A DNA stretch of 64,000 bases, from contig NC_135553.1 of the NCBI RefSeq assembly GCF_964340395.1, positions 28,577,949 through 28,641,948 of the forward strand. The letters are read 5' to 3'. Below are positions 22,780 to 35,384 of the stretch, in pieces. Position 1 is the stretch's first letter; every line of letters begins with the position of its first letter. The notes under the pieces are model-generated. The model searched no databases, was not told where the DNA came from, and saw only the letters and a list, made by a program, of their open reading frames with translations. The position numbers were made by a program, and so were the translations under genes. The stretch is from Glandiceps talaboti. Lineage: Eukaryota; Hemichordata; Enteropneusta; Spengelidae.

Positions 22780-23339
22780 ATTCCCTTACACATTGTTCGG
22801 TATTGGCATGATATTTTTGATGTTCCAATATCCCTGCCTACTTTGCTTGTTCTCCCTCTTAAAGTTACAATTGATGTAAAGTTAAGGCTTTTTTTCAGTA
22901 CAAATTAATTATGAAGATCTTACCTACAAACAAATTATTGTGTACTTGGGGGGTTGTAGAATTGCCATTATGTTCTTTTTGTGATGAGGTTGTAGAGGAT
23001 TACTTTCATCTTTTTCGGGATTGTACTTTTATTAGCCAGTTTTGGGACTCTGTTAAAGACTGGTATTTTTCAATAACACATACTCATTTGCCTCTGAATG
23101 CACTTGTTTGTACACTAGGCATTTTGGAAGATGTTACTTTACTTGATACCTTTATATTTCTCATGGTACACTATTTTATTTTCAAATGGAAATACATTAA
23201 TATAATCCCACGAATTGAAGCTTTCAAGACATATCTGAAATATACATACAACATTGAGGAAAAAAATGCTATTTCAAAAGACAAGAGGGACTTACATTTA
23301 GAAAGTGGGGGTTTTTTTGTAGAATATTTTGAGATGTAG
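22780..23339 (+). pseudogene. Tx1/L1-like LINE 3' end with CCHC zinc finger
   Basis: The frame from about 22,890 to 23,339 gives the canonical C-terminus of L1/Tx1-type ORF2 proteins: Phe-Gln-Tyr-Lys, Ile-Leu-Pro-Thr-Asn-Lys, a Trp-Gly, then Cys-Ser-Phe-Cys, His-Leu-Phe, Cys (CxxC-H-C zinc finger, likely RNA-binding), Phe-Trp-Asp, and a basic end. A frameshift in the T-run near 22,890 separates it from its upstream part (22,810-22,890). It would follow directly after the segment preserved at 11.5-12.0 kb, so both probably belong to one family. Confidence 0.75.
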
Positions 23340-23370
23340 GATTCTGTTATTGCTTTTCTCTATCTTGGCT

Positions 23371-24254
23371 TTTTATTTAGCACAACTGAACTGAGGTTCA
23401 GTAGTGCTATAGGGATCACCCGGCGTCTGTCTGTCTGTCTGTCTGTGTGTGGATGTGTGTGTCTAAACAACTTAAAGTAAAAACCGCTGAACCGATTGCC
23501 ATGATATTTGGTGGGTCTATTACCTTGGGTGTCTAGTTGGGAAATTGTTCAAATCAAAATGATCTTACCATCGGTTTGTGATTTGGGTCAAAAATGTGAT
23601 TTTTGGTCAAAAAACTTAAACTTAAAAACTACTGGGCAGATTGGGCTGAAATTTGGGTGAAACATTCTTCAGGGTGTTTTTACTAAGAATTGTTCATGAT
23701 ATGATGGTCCCATCAGTGATATGCAAATTAGGGCTAAAAATGTGCCTTTTTGTCAAAAATCTCTAATTCCAAAACCACTGAGCAGATTGGGCAGAAATTT
23801 AATGAAAATGCATCTAGGGATATATGGAAAAAGAAATATTAAGCATACAGTGATATGCAAATTAGGTGTAAAAATGTTCATTTCTGGTCAAAAACTTATC
23901 TCTTGGTCAATGAGTCTGAAACTTGGTGAGATGTTTATGAAAGTGTTATTCTGCAGATTTTCTTCAAAGCATGTTGACAAAATTGGCCCTAGCAACCATG
24001 ACCACACCCTTAGCAACAAGCAAATGGCAATATATTTTGGTCAAACAACAACATCATCTGGTATGCAAGCGAGTAAACATTCAAAAAATGTATGCAAATA
24101 CCCTAGCAACCATGACCACGCCCATAGCAACAGCCAAACGGTTGTGTATTTTACAAAGAGAACAGGGATTCTTAGACAATTGAATAAACATTCAAAAAAT
24201 GTATGTAAATTTGCCTAGCAACAAGACCACGCCTATAGCAACAGTCAAATAATC
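23371..24254 (+). mobile_element. element A, second locus, left part
   Basis: This is the best-preserved 5' end of element A: hairpin AGCACAACTGAAC/TGAG/GTTCAGTAGTGCT (23,379-23,408), a GTCT run at 23,424-23,445, 'aacttaaagtaaaaaccgct', then the 'ggtgggtctattaccttggg' segment and the tandem units. It is interrupted at about 24,254 by a LINE fragment and resumes at about 25,303. Confidence 0.75.
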
Positions 24255-25302
24255 ATGTTTTAGATTTTCTAACTAACAGACAGCAATATGTAAGAGTAAA
24301 TGGGATAGGTGTGAATAATCGTAATCCATCCGCAACAGTGTCTAGTATGCGTAGTACGTCTACTGGTGCACCCCAGGGCTCGGTAATCTCTCCTGTTCTG
24401 TTTACTTTGTACACAAATGATCTTAAAAGCACAAGTGAAAAGGGACAGATGGTTAAATATGCTGATGATACAGCATTTGGAGATTACTCAAATGATGAAA
24501 AACACTTTGAAAATCAAGTGCATCACTTAAAACAATGGTGTGAGGACAACTATCTAAAATTGAACACAAAGAAAGCAAAAGAAATGGTAATTGACTTTAG
24601 TAGATCTAGAAGGGAAGTTAAAGCACTTGAAATTAACTCTGAGGTTGTAGAACATGTTTCAATATACCGCTACATAGGAACACTCATTGATGACAAACTT
24701 ACATTCCAACAGAACACCGATGCTGTATATAAGAAATGCCAACAGCGAATGTACTTACTGCGTAAACTAAGATCACTGAATATTAGACCAGATATACTGA
24801 AAGCATTCTACTCTAGCCACTTTGAGAGTGTAGTTACCTTTTCGTTTCTAAGCTAGTTTGGAGGATTGACTGTTCCAAATGTTAACAAATTACAGACAGT
24901 TGTCAATACCTGTACTAAAATATGTGGAACTGAATGTAAAAGCATGAAATCATTATATGGAAAACGAGCACTTGTTAAAGCCACAAAAATTACCAATGAC
25001 CCTTCCCATGCTTTAGTTCAGTATTTTGAGATGCTTCCCTCGGGTCGCAGGTATCGAATTTTATCCTTGAGAACACGTCGTGCTCGGCTCAGTTACGTAC
25101 CTTCTGCCATCAGAATACTTAACCAGAGAATGTAAGAAGCAAAGGAATGTGAATGTTTTTATGTAGTCTTTTACTCAGTTTTTAATGTCTTTGTACTTCT
25201 GTTGTTCTTAGTACTACTTTAATGTGTAAGACTATATATATGTTTTTCTGTGTTGTTGCAAGACAAATTTCCCTGTGAGGGATAATAAAGTAATAATAAT
25301 AA
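24255..25302 (+). pseudogene. 5'-truncated LINE RT fragment with one in-frame stop
   Basis: Two consecutive ORFs (24,311-24,856 and 24,866-25,135) lie in one frame, separated only by a TAG at 24,854-24,856 where related elements have Trp. Motifs in order: Gly-Ala-Pro-Gln-Gly-Ser-Val-Ile-Ser-Pro-Val-Leu (RT block 4), Tyr-Ala-Asp-Asp (catalytic), Leu-Lys-Leu-Asn-Thr-Lys-Lys (block 6), Tyr-Ile-Gly-Thr, and the C-terminal Leu-Pro-Ser-Gly-Arg-Arg-Tyr segment ending Arg-Ile-Leu-Asn. The 3' tail is 'gataataaagtaataataat'. The endonuclease and the first RT blocks are missing. The sequence is otherwise intact, so the insertion is fairly recent. The clade resembles Rex1/CR1-like LINEs; the assignment is by eye. 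Confidence 0.85.
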
Positions 25303-25848
25303 TGTATTGGGAATATAACAATGGGGATTAATAGACAACTGAATAAACATTCCAAAAATGTATGTAAATTTGCCTAGCAACAAGACCACGCCAATAGCAA
25401 CAGCAAAATAATCACGTATATTCCAAAGATAACAGGAATAGAAAGACAAATGAATAAACATTAAAAAAATGTATGCAAATGTACCTAGCAACAAGACCAC
25501 GCCCATAGCAACAGTCAAATGATCACATATATTGTGAAGATAATGTGGATTAATAGACAATTGAATAAAATATTCAAAAAATATAGGTAAATTTTCCTAG
25601 CAACAAGACCATGCCCATAGCAACAGCCAAATAATAATGTATATTGCAAAGATAACAGGAATTGAAAGACAAATGAATAAACATTCAAAATATGTATTCA
25701 AATGTGCCTAGCAACAAGACCACGCCCATAGCAACTGCCAACTGATCACATATATTGCGAAGATAACAAGAGGATTAATAGACAAATGAATAACATTTTA
25801 AAATGTATGCAAATATGCCTAGCAACAAGACCACGAAGTTGAAGTTGA
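25303..25848 (+). mobile_element. element A, second locus, right part
   Basis: About five more units of 110-120 bp with 'cctagcaacaagaccacgcc' and 'catagcaacagc'. It ends abruptly at 'agaccacgaag' near 25,848. Confidence 0.7.
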
Positions 25849-28795
25849 TTTCCACTGTCAGTTTAATGTTGTGCACCATGCACCATATTGTAAAATATGT
25901 GTAGCTGGGGGGGGGGGGGGAGGTGGAGGTATGAAAATACTTGGGTTCATTCAGAGGAGGGGGGGGGGGTCTGAAATTGTTGTTCTCCTTCCCCAGGCCC
26001 CCCTGCCGTACTAATTCTGACTCAGCCTTAGCATGCTAAATCAATATATACTGTTTTTTGACCTGTATACCACAGTATGGCTACAAGTTCCATCAATCAG
26101 TGGTCGACACAATCTGTTCATATTCACACACTTTTGATTACCCATCACACAATGATGTATAAAGCAATATTGATCCACAAATGCATTGATCAAAGAACTG
26201 TCATAACATCTCCATCTTGTATGTTTTTCTAGCCCAGAGTAGAGAGTTGGCTTTCATACAAAGTGGCATGCGAGTTAAGATTCAATTCAAGGATGGTCTA
26301 GTGCAAAATATTGGCGTTATATAGACATTTAATCACAGGGCACTCAGGCTTAATTAGTTACATTTACAGAAACAAACGTAACAAACAAACAAACAATCAA
26401 ACAAAATAAATAAATAAACCAGCAAAAATTAAATAATAAATAAATAAATAAATACTGACAAGCGTCAACAAGAGAGTATATTACAAATCATTATGTGAAA
26501 TAGTCACAATTCTACATACCCCAAATAGGAATGTGACTGATCCAGGGCTGCTACCACATGCGAGTAGTATATTTTTAAGTCATGAAATTATTGGCAATTT
26601 GACTTCTGATCAGTAAAAATCCATCTTTCTAGAACAAACATGCTATTAATGAACTCACATATTTACCAGGCACAAATTACGTCATAGGCAACAGGAAGGC
26701 ATCAATTCTGACAATTTCTAAGCCATATTTTGCATTGAAAAATCTTGTTAGTTGTTCAAAATTCCCGGGCACTTCATGAAATATAAAGCACAATATCAAT
26801 TAAAGTTTTCTGTAAAATCACAGACAAGAAATGTTATGAACTCAGCATAACCATAGCCAGATATGATGAAAATTGATTTAACAATATAAAAACATTGTCG
26901 AATTCAAGTAGTTAACTCCTTCGTGTAGTTCAGCTGAACAATACGACTACTGTTCCTCTAAAAGAACACCAATATCCATAAAATATTGTGAAATTGCATT
27001 TTAGTAGTTTTACTTCTTCTTCCGGTATATTTTGTGAAGTTTACACCGTTGCTAGGCTACCGAGGTAGCACACTTAATTTTGTAGTGACAATTCATTTGG
27101 CCTAATACATGTACACGTACACAGTTGAAGTTTCAGGAAATTATCCCATTTTAAGAAATTTGTGGTGATTTGCGATATGATTCATCAGACCTACTTTGTC
27201 AGCAACTAAATTCCATCACCTGGAAAACTTTATAAAATGAATTCATTCCATCATTGATCTTGTTAAATTTACGCTGTTTTGAAAAATTATGAAAATTTAA
27301 ACAGAATTGTACTCTATGGATTGTGACATCATAGGCGTTATATTTGGAGATGTTTATGATGAAATTTGGAGAATATTTATTAACATTTTCGATAAAATCA
27401 CAGACTAGAAATGTTATGAACATGTTAGATTGAAGTCGCCGTGTTAGATTGACTTCCCTCTATACTGATTTGTGATAGTACTCATTACATGTAACTGAGT
27501 ATTGGTTCTGCTTTTAGGATACTGAGATCATGAAAAGTTGACTACAATTTATTTATAATATGATATACAGTGCTGGGTTATGGTAGTATTTTAATGCGTT
27601 TACATCATGTTTTACATTGCATCGTACTCAAAAACCGTAAAACTGGGCATTTGAGTCTCGAATAAAACATTTAGTACCCTCGACACCTTTTTATGTCAAT
27701 AATGGCGAACAAAACTTATTTAATCCACAACTTTGCCTAATTCATGTATATTCCATTGCATCTTGCATATTTTAATTTCCATGTACACGTACACTAGCTC
27801 TAGCCCTGTACCATTTCCCTCTAGACAATAAACGACATATATAAATACATACATAGTATTACATACATACATACATATGTATACACACACACACACACAC
27901 ACGCACAGTTGTTTCACATTGAGTTTTCAAATAGGAACCCATAATAAAATTATTTTATATATACCACTCTTGGTCATGTGACATTACATATTGTTTCACT
28001 CGTACATTTATTCTTGTAAACCCACATATTTAACAAAAGAAGTGTGGGTTTACTACTTTACATATCAATCAAACTGCTGAGGGTTTACTACTTTACATAC
28101 CAATCAAACTGTTGAAGGTTTACTACTTAAGATATGAATGTGCTAGATCATTAAGAAGTCCACCTGTACACAAACATTCAAAAAATGCAACAAAAGTAGA
28201 TGTAATATGAAATTATGAGTATGTGCAACTCGCACCCAGTTTAATAAGACTCTCCAAAGGCGAAATTACACAACAATTGCAAATTATTATTCACAAATTT
28301 ACACTATTAAACTGTGCTGTTGCCACTGAATCTTGATGCTTATATGATGAGGAGAAATCTCTTTACCTTTAGATGAGGACAACTCCTTTTCATGACAATT
28401 TCCACCTTCAGGGATGTACACTGATGCAATCAATTTAATCAGAAACAACCTTTTGTAACAAGGAGCTAGTTCGCTTGACAATGTATAATCATACAGCATC
28501 ATCAGATCTATCTTCGGTTCTCTCTTTGACCTTTGTCGCTGATGTAACCTAACGGAAAATTGAAGAATAAATCAGGTTACATGTATATCACCTTGACTAC
28601 AAGGCATGTGTGAAACAATGCAGAGGCTCCAATTCTATATGTATTAAGTAAATGTGATCATTTTGTAGCATAATTTTAACATGGGACAAAAATTCAAGAA
28701 AAACAGGAATTTTCTTCAAATAATTTTGATGTGCTTTAAAAATGAGCAAGAATCAATAAGATAAAGACCGCTATACAATAATTATGACAACAACA
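25849..28795. other. gene-free stretch with simple repeats
   Basis: Poly-G tracts at about 25,907-25,920 and 25,961-25,970; AAAC/AAAT-rich repeats at 26,377-26,453; a CATA then CA microsatellite at 27,855-27,904. Three 34-38 bp units of 'gtttactactttacata' type lie at about 28,045-28,135. A short direct repeat ('aaaatcacagacaagaaatg') occurs at 26,814 and 27,395. No supported gene. Confidence 0.5.
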
Positions 28796-29790
28796 ACAAA
28801 CAAGCGACCTATCGGTCAGAACAGTTCCGCTGTTCTTTTTAGTTTTTATTTTGGTAGTGATGTAATAAAGTGGTTAGTGGTTTCATATGATGTCTCACTA
28901 TAAAACACATTTCACACAGAAAGTTGGTAAAATATTGTATTTTTATACCATAGTCACCATTTTATAAAAAAATTTACTGTTATGAAAATTACACATAATC
29001 TCAGAAAAATAATGACTGGGAAATGCGCGCACGCACACACACACAAAGGATTTTTGAGGTTGGCTATAAATAATTCCAGTGTCTTACAGCTTTAACTAAA
29101 ATTTTAATAATGAATCAAATAAACTAGGGATCTAAAATAATTTTGAGGCAATTCGAATTTCAATTTTCTAACAAATTTACCAAAAACACTGTCCATAAGA
29201 TTAATTGTCAACAACATTCAACTTGTAGTAGACATAACATCGTCTAATATTTAAATTTACAGAGTGTCATGTGACCGGCGCCTGTCAGCAGACTCGGCCA
29301 ATTTTTTTTCATCATTCCATTGTATTTAAACCTTGTACTTGACATTTCGCAATATTAATAATTCTCAACAAAATACCTCAATGCTTCACCTCGCTCGTAC
29401 TCAAAGCAGCCCCGGTATGATCACTGACATGACTAGAGAGAACCTTTTCGGATTTACATGTAAAATGGGGAAAGATACGCAAAACATGCAAAGTCTGAAG
29501 CCAAATTAAAGTTGTAATTATTTTAATTATTTTTACTTGCCAAATATTTGCATTTTGAAAATGGCAAGACATGTTCATGTCGCTTACATCACAGATAACT
29601 AACACTAGTTATCTGTGTTTAATACATGTAAACTGTCGGCCAATAAACAAACTTTGGTCAATTCACTGTACGTACTGCTTTATGGCCTAGGCATGCCTTG
29701 CCTTGCTTACGCGAGTTGTCTTCATTCTAGTTCACTGTCACTCCAAATTGCACGACAATATAGAATTAATCACAAGTTACATGTTATCTG
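28796..29790 (+). repeat. R1 repeat, copy upstream of the hAT-like gene
   Basis: It starts 'acaagcgacctatcggtcag' and a nested hairpin (GAACAG/CTGTTC). It matches 41,736 onward through 'ttggctataaataattccag', 'ggcgcctgtcagcagactcg' and 'cactccaaattgcacgacaa'. A short further match (about 30,100-30,130) lies at the first exon of the next gene. A CACA run sits at 29,034-29,045. Confidence 0.7.
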
Positions 29791-30064
29791 AAAACATCAA
29801 ATTTTTATAGTGGGTCTGAAGTGTGATTTTAGTGAGTACCAAGAACTCCCGCGTTGCTTGCTGCTGGCTGTGGAAAATCGCCCGGTCAAACGAGGCCAGC
29901 TTCAACTTCTGGGTCAAATCAGTCGTTTTCTACCGAAAATTCTTGAACGATCCGGACCGTTACACAACGATCCTACTAAATTTACTTGCCATGGTTATTT
30001 AAAACACATAAAAATCCACCTTTTTGTGAAATTTGTAAACTTTCCGGTCCGTACTGAGGAAACT

Positions 30065-32381
30065 ATGAGCGAAAAACCGGGTCGAAATTTCAGGGCCTCA
30101 AGTATGCGTCCCGAATTCGTCGGAAAATCGGTATTTATCTTATTTTGATTCAGACACATAATAAGAAAAGCATCTGGCCTGATTGATATTGATTTGCCTT
30201 TCCAGGAGTTGCATTGATGTAAAGCTTAGTCTAGTTTTCGTAACAGAATACATGTACATCTAAATGTTGTAAATTATAATGTTGAATATTTCAGATCAAG
30301 GATGCCTCAAGAGTTGGACCAAAAGCTAGGGCACTTTTGAAGCTGTTAAGATCCAAGTCCTATGGTCATTTTCTTCAAGATGTATTGACAACACTGTCAA
30401 AACTGTCCTTGCAGCTACAGGAGACAAATTCAAGCATCTTTACCTGTCATGAACAATTCCGCTGTACTATGTCTACCCTGAGAAAGATGGAGAGCAGGTA
30501 ATATAAAAACTTTGCAGTTCATTAGATATTTAAGATGAGGAAATTGTTATACACCGTCCATGCTGTCAGGATGTCTGTTTGAAAGATAGTTGATACTACA
30601 ACTGCAAACTGCATTCAAAAGTGTTTATGCAAGAATGAAATGGAGATTATGCCACATTTATGTCAGAATTGTAACTATATAAATATGACCTGTCAGTTTT
30701 TTTAATAGAAGTGTACTCTGACCAGCAGATTCTGACATATTTGAAATACTAAAACTAATACTTTCAAAAATTTGTGTAGACCAGGACCATGCTGGAGAGA
30801 GATTGCCAGCCAGGATGAGTACTGTGCTGAAAAACTGACAGGATCTTACACATATCCTGGTAGTACTCTAGTTAGCTGCCTACTTACCTGCTTGAAGAAC
30901 CGCCTTGTTGATATCAATGACGACTTATTGAAAGCCACAAGGATAGCTAACCTTTCCTCTTGGCCAACCGCTTCTGATGTAACTGAAGGTTACTGCTTCA
31001 TAGTATTTCCCTATTTCCCCATGTTGTGATACAGTTCATTAAGTGTTAACTTTGATTTTTCCATTTTCACAAATGTTGATCATTCCATGAGCACACTATG
31101 CATACTCAGTTTATTGATTATCACTTTGTTTTCAGCAAATTTTTCTATACTAACACCTTCATTGTTCTGTTAGGTATGGCATGATGGATTTTTATATTAT
31201 GTATATCTAGTGTTTCATTTCTAACAATTTAATAGTTCCATTTAGTAGTTATATTAAATGATATTTGGTCAAATATCAGTTTTGCTTACAAAAAGATAAA
31301 GAATATTTTTGTTCATGTGATAATATCTGTGCTGTATATTTCTTACATGTTCTTTTAATTTTAGCAATCTCTTGTATACAAATATTCTACACATGCATGC
31401 ATCAATAGAGTTGATTTTCATAACTGTAATCATATTTGCCACAAAAAAGCCACACATTAGACTTACTGCAATGTTGCTTTGCATTGTTTCAGACTTTGGT
31501 GATGATGATGTTGTGACATTAACTAACCACTGGAAGGACACTCTTACTAGGCAAAGTGTGGACTGTTCTTTGATACTATCAGAGTGGGATCTACTCAAGC
31601 AGTTGCTGTATGCCAAGTTAGTAGCTGATAATGCATTTGTTGATACTTGTAAAGAGTTTGATTTTGCTCTTCAGAGATGTAGCCAGAGTGAAACATGAGT
31701 CATTACTTGCATGGAATTTATACAATGTAGATTATGCTTTATGTACATTTATATATTTTAAATGAACAATGGATGTCATTACTGTGAAAAAAGGAAAAAG
31801 GAACATTACCAATAATTGTTCTGATTGTTTTTCTTTTCCTTTCTGTTTGTTTTGCCAGTGAGAAGATCTACAGTATAAGTTGGTCAGAGATAAATGCTAA
31901 ATACAGAACCAGGGTATCAAACATCCTTGACTTGATAGACCTCATACTGTCTCTTCTGGCTAGTAGTGCAGAATGTGAACGAGGATTTTCTATCATGAAA
32001 TTGACCAAAACAGACTATTGAAATAGACTATCTAGTAGTACAATGACAGAGTTAATCAGAATAAAACTACATTCTCCAAGTATTCAGGACTTTGATCCAA
32101 CACAAGCTATACATCAATGGAACTCAACAGCAAGCCACCGCTCACGCAGGCCAACATTCAAAGCCAATAAAACTAGTTTGTTGAGTGACACAATAACTGT
32201 TGCTTCAGCTTCAGCTTCTGGAGACACTGAACAAGATGTAACTGAGATTTTAAATGATGATAAGACAGAAAGTGAGGAGTCTGACTATGAGTTAGATGTT
32301 GACTTAAGTAGTGACTCTTGTCATGATGACAGTGATGATGATCTGTATGATATAGCAAATAATGTTTCAGATTCAGAATGA
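30065..32381 (+). pseudogene. hAT-transposase-like gene, five exons, interrupted by a stop
   Basis: Exons that join in phase: 30,065-30,130 (ATG start, 22 codons), 30,295-30,497, 30,780-30,988, 31,493 to an uncertain donor, and 31,859-32,381. Acceptors are tatttcag, tgtgtag, tgtttcag and ttgccag; the first three donors are GGTATT, GGTAAT and GGTTAC. Exon 2 has a Phe-Leu-x-Asp-Val-Leu...Leu-Ser-x-Leu-Ser segment. Exon 5 has the hAT C-terminal dimerisation signature SSAECERGFSIM followed by Lys-Thr-Asp-Tyr, and an Asp/Ser/Glu-rich tail. These are features of the ZNF862/KIAA1586-like group of hAT transposase-derived proteins. The codon after Lys-Thr-Asp-Tyr is TGA (32,019-32,021) where the family has Arg, consistent with a CGA-to-TGA change; reading is otherwise open to 32,381. 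The BED finger and most of the RNase H-like catalytic part are absent. It may be a decayed transposon gene or a shortened domesticated one. Confidence 0.65.
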
Positions 32382-32430
32382 TAATGTGACAATTATGATG
32401 GACCTTAACATAAAAAGGTCCATAAAATGA

Positions 32431-32436
32431 AATAAA
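32431..32436 (+). other. candidate polyadenylation signal of the hAT-like gene
   Basis: AATAAA 50 nt beyond the final stop at 32,381, the expected place for the end of this transcript. Confidence 0.45.
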
Positions 32437-32709
32437 GCATGAACTGTTCAAAGCATTGTGTTCAGTTTTCTTTTAGTCACTAAATACATCAACTCAATGC
32501 CATGGAAAGCATTCATGATAAAATAAGTTTACCTCCTTGACCAATGTGATGTCATATCTGATATACTAATCTCAAATATTTTCAAAATGAAAGTAGCTAT
32601 GTGAAGGACCAACAGTTTTCCATCAGGACCAGCAGCTTAAATCTCTGTTGGTCCTTTTGACCAGGACCTTTTTTGTGTTAATTTCACACACTATACCAAA
32701 TCATTCTTT

Positions 32710-35384
32710 GTGCAGGTTCAGTATTTTAAGGTTTTTAATTTGTCACATTTATCTGATCATTGCCCAGTTGGTCTTTCATTACAAACGAATTCTAACTTGT
32801 TAATTTCTAATAATAAGTCTTCTGTTGATGTGTTACCTTATCCAAGTAAGTATATATGGGATGATAATTCAAAACAAATTTTCCTTGATAATTTGCATTG
32901 TCCATCTTTGAAAGATGATTTTGAGAAGTTAAATTTTGCTTGTGGTAATATGATGAATAGTAGTGATATTGTTTCTCATTTTGAAAATATTCTTTACAAG
33001 GTCTCAGATAAATCACTCAAGAAGATTACACCAAAAATTAATTTTAAAAGGAAAAATAAGAAAAGTCAGTTTTGGTTTGATAAATCATGTTTTATTATGC
33101 GTAAGGAGTTAAAAGATTCTTTGAAGTTGCTGAGTAGATTTCCAAAAGATCCTTTCATTAGAGGTAGATGTTTCAAGTTGAAAAAAAGCTACAAAAAATT
33201 ACTACTAAAGTTAAAAAAAATGCAGTTAAAGAAAAGCAAACTTGCACACTTAGAAACTGCATATTCTCAGAATAGAAATAGTTTCTGGAAATTGTTAAAA
33301 GAATTATCATCTCAAGTTGAAAATAAGACTGATTCTTCTATTAGTGTAGATGAGTGGTATGAACATTTTAAGAGACTTGGTGAGATTACTTTGTCTAGTA
33401 ATACTAATGCTGATTTCACTAAGATAATTGAATCAGATTTGTTGAGTATGAAAACTTCAAACGATAAAATTGATAAAGTTCTTAAAGCTGAATCAGAAAT
33501 TTTGAAAGCTTTACAAAAGTTGAAATGTAGTAAATCACCAGGTTTTGATGGTATTCTGAATGAGATGTTAAAATTTGGTAGTCATGTTCTTCTGAAAACA
33601 ATTGTGTATTTTGTTTAATGCTATTCTCTCTTCAGGTACTTTTCCTAGTCAATGGAAGAATGCCATACTTGTGCCTATTTTTAAGTCTGGTGTTAAATGT
33701 GATCCTTCAAATTATAGAGGCATTTCTATAAATAGTTGCTTAGCAAAACTTTTCAGTCTTAGATGGTAGACTTGTTAATTTTTTAGATGATAACAAAATT
33801 TACACTCCTTTCCAGTCAGGTTTCAGGGCCAAGAGGAGAACATCTGATAATACTTTGTACTTAAATCAGCAATTGAGAAATATGTGTACTCTACTACCAA
33901 AGCAAGTAATTGTAATAAGTATCTTTACAGCTGTTTTATTGACTTTCGCAAAGCACTTGATAGCATTTGGCGTAATGGTCTATTTTTGAAACTGAGGAAT
34001 TATGGTGTAAATGGTAAATTTTATGATTTGATTAAATCTATGTATGATAATGTTGAGTATTGTGTAAAAACAAATGCTGGTCTAACAAAATTTTTTTAGT
34101 TCTTTGGTAGGTGTCAAGCAAGGCTGTAATTTAAGTCCAACTTTATTTAATATTTATTTAAATGATTTACCTTGTATCTTTGATTCCAATGAGGATTTAC
34201 CAGTTAAGTTTAACTCTCTTTCTCTAAATTGCCTTCTTTATGCTGATGATCCTTTGTTATTGTCAGAATCTACCAATGGTTTACAACATTGTTTTGATAA
34301 GTTACACAACTTTTGTTCAAAATTGAAATTAACTGTAAACATCAAGAAAACTAAAGTCATTGTTTTCAATAAGAGCAACCGTTTGATTAAAAGTGTTAGT
34401 TTTCATTTAAATGGAATTTCAATTGATAATGTTAAGGAATATTGCTACTTGGGTATTATAATTTCTGCTAATGGTAAGTTTAAAAGAAATTTCTGTAACT
34501 TGAAGTTAAAGCTCTTTTCAGTTTATGTAGACTCGTATCTTCTGATGGATGTATCTCAGTTGATATAGCTTTAAATCTTTTTGATCATTTAATAGTTCCT
34601 ATCATGACTTATGGTTGCGAAGTCTGGGGTTGCGAAATAAATTAAAAGAAGAATTTTCTTGATGAGATTAGTTACTCTTTTTATAGATTTTTATTGGGTG
34701 TTTCTAAGAGAGCTCCAATTAATGGAATTATAGGGGAATTGGGGCGTTTTCCTGTTAATTTTGTTGTTATTAAGCATATGTTGAAGTATTGGCATAGATC
34801 AGTTTATAATTATTGATGATTGTTTATTAAAGTCAGCATACCTATCTTCCATGTGTTATTCAAATTTGGGAAACTATATAACAGATATGCTTGATAAACA
34901 TAGTGAGAGCAATATTTGGTCTTGTATTTGTACAATTCAGGACAATCTATGCAAAGACTTTTGTAAATCTTGGTTTAATGATTTATTTAATGATGTTAGA
35001 AGAAATGGTAGTGATAAAAACAAACTTAGAACTTATAGAACTTTTAAATCTGTATTCAAACTAGAAACTACCTGATCAAGATTAAGAATCCCACTTGCAG
35101 ATTAATTACGAAATGTAGTCTCTGATTTTCATTTACAAATAGAGTTGGGTAGAAGGTGTATGCCGAAAATTCCTGCCAACGAAAGATTTTGCAAGTATTG
35201 CCCTTCAATTGTTGAAGATGAATATCATTTTATTATTCACTGCCCACAACACGAAAATGAGAGAGAGGTTTTATTTTCTTCGATATCTTTGAAATGTGCT
35301 TATTTTAATACTTTAAACAGTCAAGAGAAATTTTTGTATATTCTCAGTTCAGATGATAAACTTCCTTTTGCAAATTCCTTTTAG
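32710..35384 (+). pseudogene. decayed LINE: endonuclease end, RT and zinc finger
   Basis: Parts appear in correct order but in several frames. Leu-Ser-Asp-His-Cys-Pro-Val (end of the AP endonuclease) near 32,755. A long Lys-rich linker runs to Lys-Ser-Pro-Gly-Phe-Asp-Gly (RT block 1) at 33,535. Pro-Ile-Phe-Lys and Asn-Tyr-Arg-Gly-Ile-Ser lie near 33,680-33,725, and Gly-Phe-Arg near 33,825. Phe-Ile-Asp-Phe-Arg-Lys-Ala (33,940), Gly-Val-Lys-Gln-Gly-Cys-Asn-Leu-Ser-Pro (34,110), Tyr-Ala-Asp-Asp (34,240) and Tyr-Leu-Gly follow. A CxxC...H...C finger closes it (about 35,180-35,250). At least four frameshifts or stops make it non-functional. The 5' end is truncated inside the endonuclease. The clade is uncertain (I/Jockey-like by eye). 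The tail reaches about 35,500 with 'taagtaataaagaattgg'. Confidence 0.85.

Noticed and set aside
29810-30148. 112-aa frame upstream of the hAT-like exons
   Set aside because: It opens with GTG and has no early ATG. Only the last part (ATG at 30,065) splices in phase with the next exon, so only that part is used.
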